Source: Pholiota molesta (taxonomy: Eukaryota > Basidiomycota > Agaricomycetes > Agaricales > Strophariaceae). From it: 64,000 nucleotides of DNA. This document shows positions 62,601 to 64,000 of this stretch, piece by piece. The position numbers and the translations under genes were made by a program. Below the pieces are notes generated by a model. That model had not been told where the DNA came from and did not search any database. It saw only the letters and a list, made by a program, of their open reading frames with translations. Location: NCBI GenBank assembly GCA_014925825.1, contig JACGCK010000002.1, forward strand, positions 620,001-684,000, written 5' to 3'. Every line of letters starts with the position of its first letter. Position 1 is the stretch's first letter.

Positions 62601-63000
62601 TTATAAAGCCATTGTTGACAATAGTAGCTGACAGACATAGTTCATGCCGCTCGTATCTGTTATCACCCCGCATTTTCTGAATTCTACGGCTCAAGCTATA
62701 TCTTTGGTGAGCTCTAAGCGCTTTATGACGCTTAACGCAATATAGGCGGGCATCCCTCCGCTTTTCTCCAACCGAAGTCTAACCTCGACGGGTGGGTACT
62801 AATGTAGCACATTGTACAAAAACCACCATATCTCGTACATTCTAAAACCCAGGACTTTCGACGAGTTGTGGCGAAGCAAGCAAATCAGTATTAAATTCAC
62901 GAAAGCCGCCGAGAATCTCGCCCCAGCTAATCTCATTAGCATCTACATGGTATATCATAAATCTATCAACTCTAAGGCCATGCCATCTATCATTAACGCG
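62601..63000. other. Convergent intergenic region
   Basis: 400 bp between the ends of PFD1 and the ABC transporter. No other gene recognised. Confidence 0.4.
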
Positions 63001-64000
63001 CTATCGCTTGTGGTATCGTAAATATCGGGAAGCAACTAAATGGTTGATGTTAGCGAGTCATTAGTTTTGTGAGGAGGATTACACTTACTGATAGTAATGA
63101 TGAGATTGAAAACTAAAGAAAGTTATAATCGATAAGTATTAATTATATGGATCTCTTGGGGAGTAACTCACCGAAGAATGAAAACAGGATGAAGGCATCG
63201 CGCCACCTATGCGAGAAGAAGATATTCAAGGGCTCGTAAAATTGGTCGCCTACACGGTACTGGCAGTAGCGACAACGAATTGTATCCATTGCATTGTCCA
63301 GGTATCCTCCAGCAAGTTCGACGAAGCTTTGAGCCCAAGAGTTGCAAGTTTGCCCCTGGGGAGGGTCAAATATAGCAAATTCGTCTGATTTACATTGCAG
63401 GATAAGTCCACTACGAAAACAAATGATCAGCGCAAAGTATGCAGTGTAGATGGAGTAGACTTACTGTAATTCCGTGGATACCATGGCAGCGAGTGTACGG
63501 GTATAGGGATTCAGCTGGTATAGCCATGATCGCCAGAACTTGATCATAGTTGGGTATGGGAGCGTTGCTCCGCAGAACGTCGACAGAACAAGCGAAATGA
63601 ACGGATTGAATAGAACGGCGACCTAGTCACGATGTTAGGTGGACATGTTTATTGGAAATAGTAACAGCGACTCACTTGAACACTAGGCGACAACGCAGCA
63701 ACCATTTGGCCTAGGGACACTCCGAATAATAACATGAACAGAATGATAAGCAGTTGGAATCCCGTGCCATTTGTTCCAGCGCTGCCTTGACCGAAGCCCA
63801 TAGGATAGACCTACCACCTGATCAATATCTTGCAGAAATATTAGACGAGACAGAAACGTACCATGAGAACCCAATAGAGGATACCACATATGATACTATA
63901 GGGAATCTCTCCAAGAAGCTGACCGATGGCGAAAACATAGGGCGAATAAATTCGACTGGATGATTCCCTGATAAAGGTTCCTGGTAAGGCCGGTTTATCA
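63001..64000 (-). CDS. PDR-type (ABCG) transporter, C-terminal part
   Basis: Only the end of a full-size pleiotropic drug resistance ABC transporter lies in the window; the rest is beyond position 64000. Visible segments of the second membrane domain are RIYSPYVFAIGQLLGEIPYS, GTGFQLLIILFMLLFGVSLG, VAVLFNPFISLVLSTFCGATLP and WRSWLYQLNPYTRTLAAMVS. The Cys-bearing extracellular loop QGQTCNSWAQSFVELAGGYL comes next, then YRVGDQFYEPLNIFFSHRWRD. The end is IIASRYLRYHKR, the usual PDR tail. Six introns are seen in this part. These pumps export xenobiotics at the plasma membrane; the substrate is unknown. Confidence 0.85.

Overview
This 64 kb window is nuclear DNA from a filamentous basidiomycete, most likely an Agaricomycete. 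Genes are dense (about 25), on both strands, and cut by many short GT-AG introns of roughly 45-65 nt. The protein set (Fcp1, Rad5, CCT-eta, AP-3 delta, Exo84, Skt5/Chs4, Snu114, prefoldin, calnexin, Dus2, biotin carboxylase) is typically fungal. I see no transposon, CRISPR, plasmid or viral feature.

Layout. 1-7.6 kb: a possible small membrane protein, an APH-family phosphotransferase, the RNA polymerase II CTD phosphatase FCP1, and an RNase H-fold (Gfd2/YDR514C-like) protein with an RS-rich insert. 8-12.5 kb: a tandem two-domain basic-secretory-protein (BSP) peptidase and a divergent pair of transcription factors (bHLH and Zn2Cys6). 13-23 kb: RAD5, CCT7 and a Dal5-type MFS permease. 23-27.2 kb: a Golgi-type glycosyltransferase, a secreted Ala/Ser/Pro-rich protein and a small membrane protein. 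27.6-37 kb: a CDF cation transporter, a repeat region with palindromic GATA sites, a GCK-III kinase and AP-3 delta. 37-48 kb: a RhoGEF, a Baeyer-Villiger-type monooxygenase, EXO84 and SKT5/CHS4. 48.7-54 kb: an intron-containing tRNA-Trp, an MDR reductase and the biotin subunit of methylcrotonyl-CoA carboxylase. 54-64 kb: DUS2, calnexin, SNU114, PFD1 and the 3' end of a PDR-type ABC transporter.

Most genes are housekeeping and do not form one pathway. There is a loose theme of polarised growth and secretion (GCK-III kinase, RhoGEF, Exo84, Skt5, AP-3, calnexin), and several divergent pairs share promoters of only 150-200 bp. I found no clear novel multi-gene system. The most distinctive items are the tandem BSP gene, the RS insertion in the RNase H-fold gene, the GATA palindrome repeats, a possible 5-nt microexon in RAD5 helicase motif I, and two GC-AG introns in one gene.

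A technical caution matters for anyone using this annotation. At least eight otherwise conserved genes are interrupted by single-base frameshifts, nearly all missing one base and mostly in short homopolymers. This looks like residual sequencing or assembly error rather than pseudogenes. CDS spans below run from start to stop and include introns.
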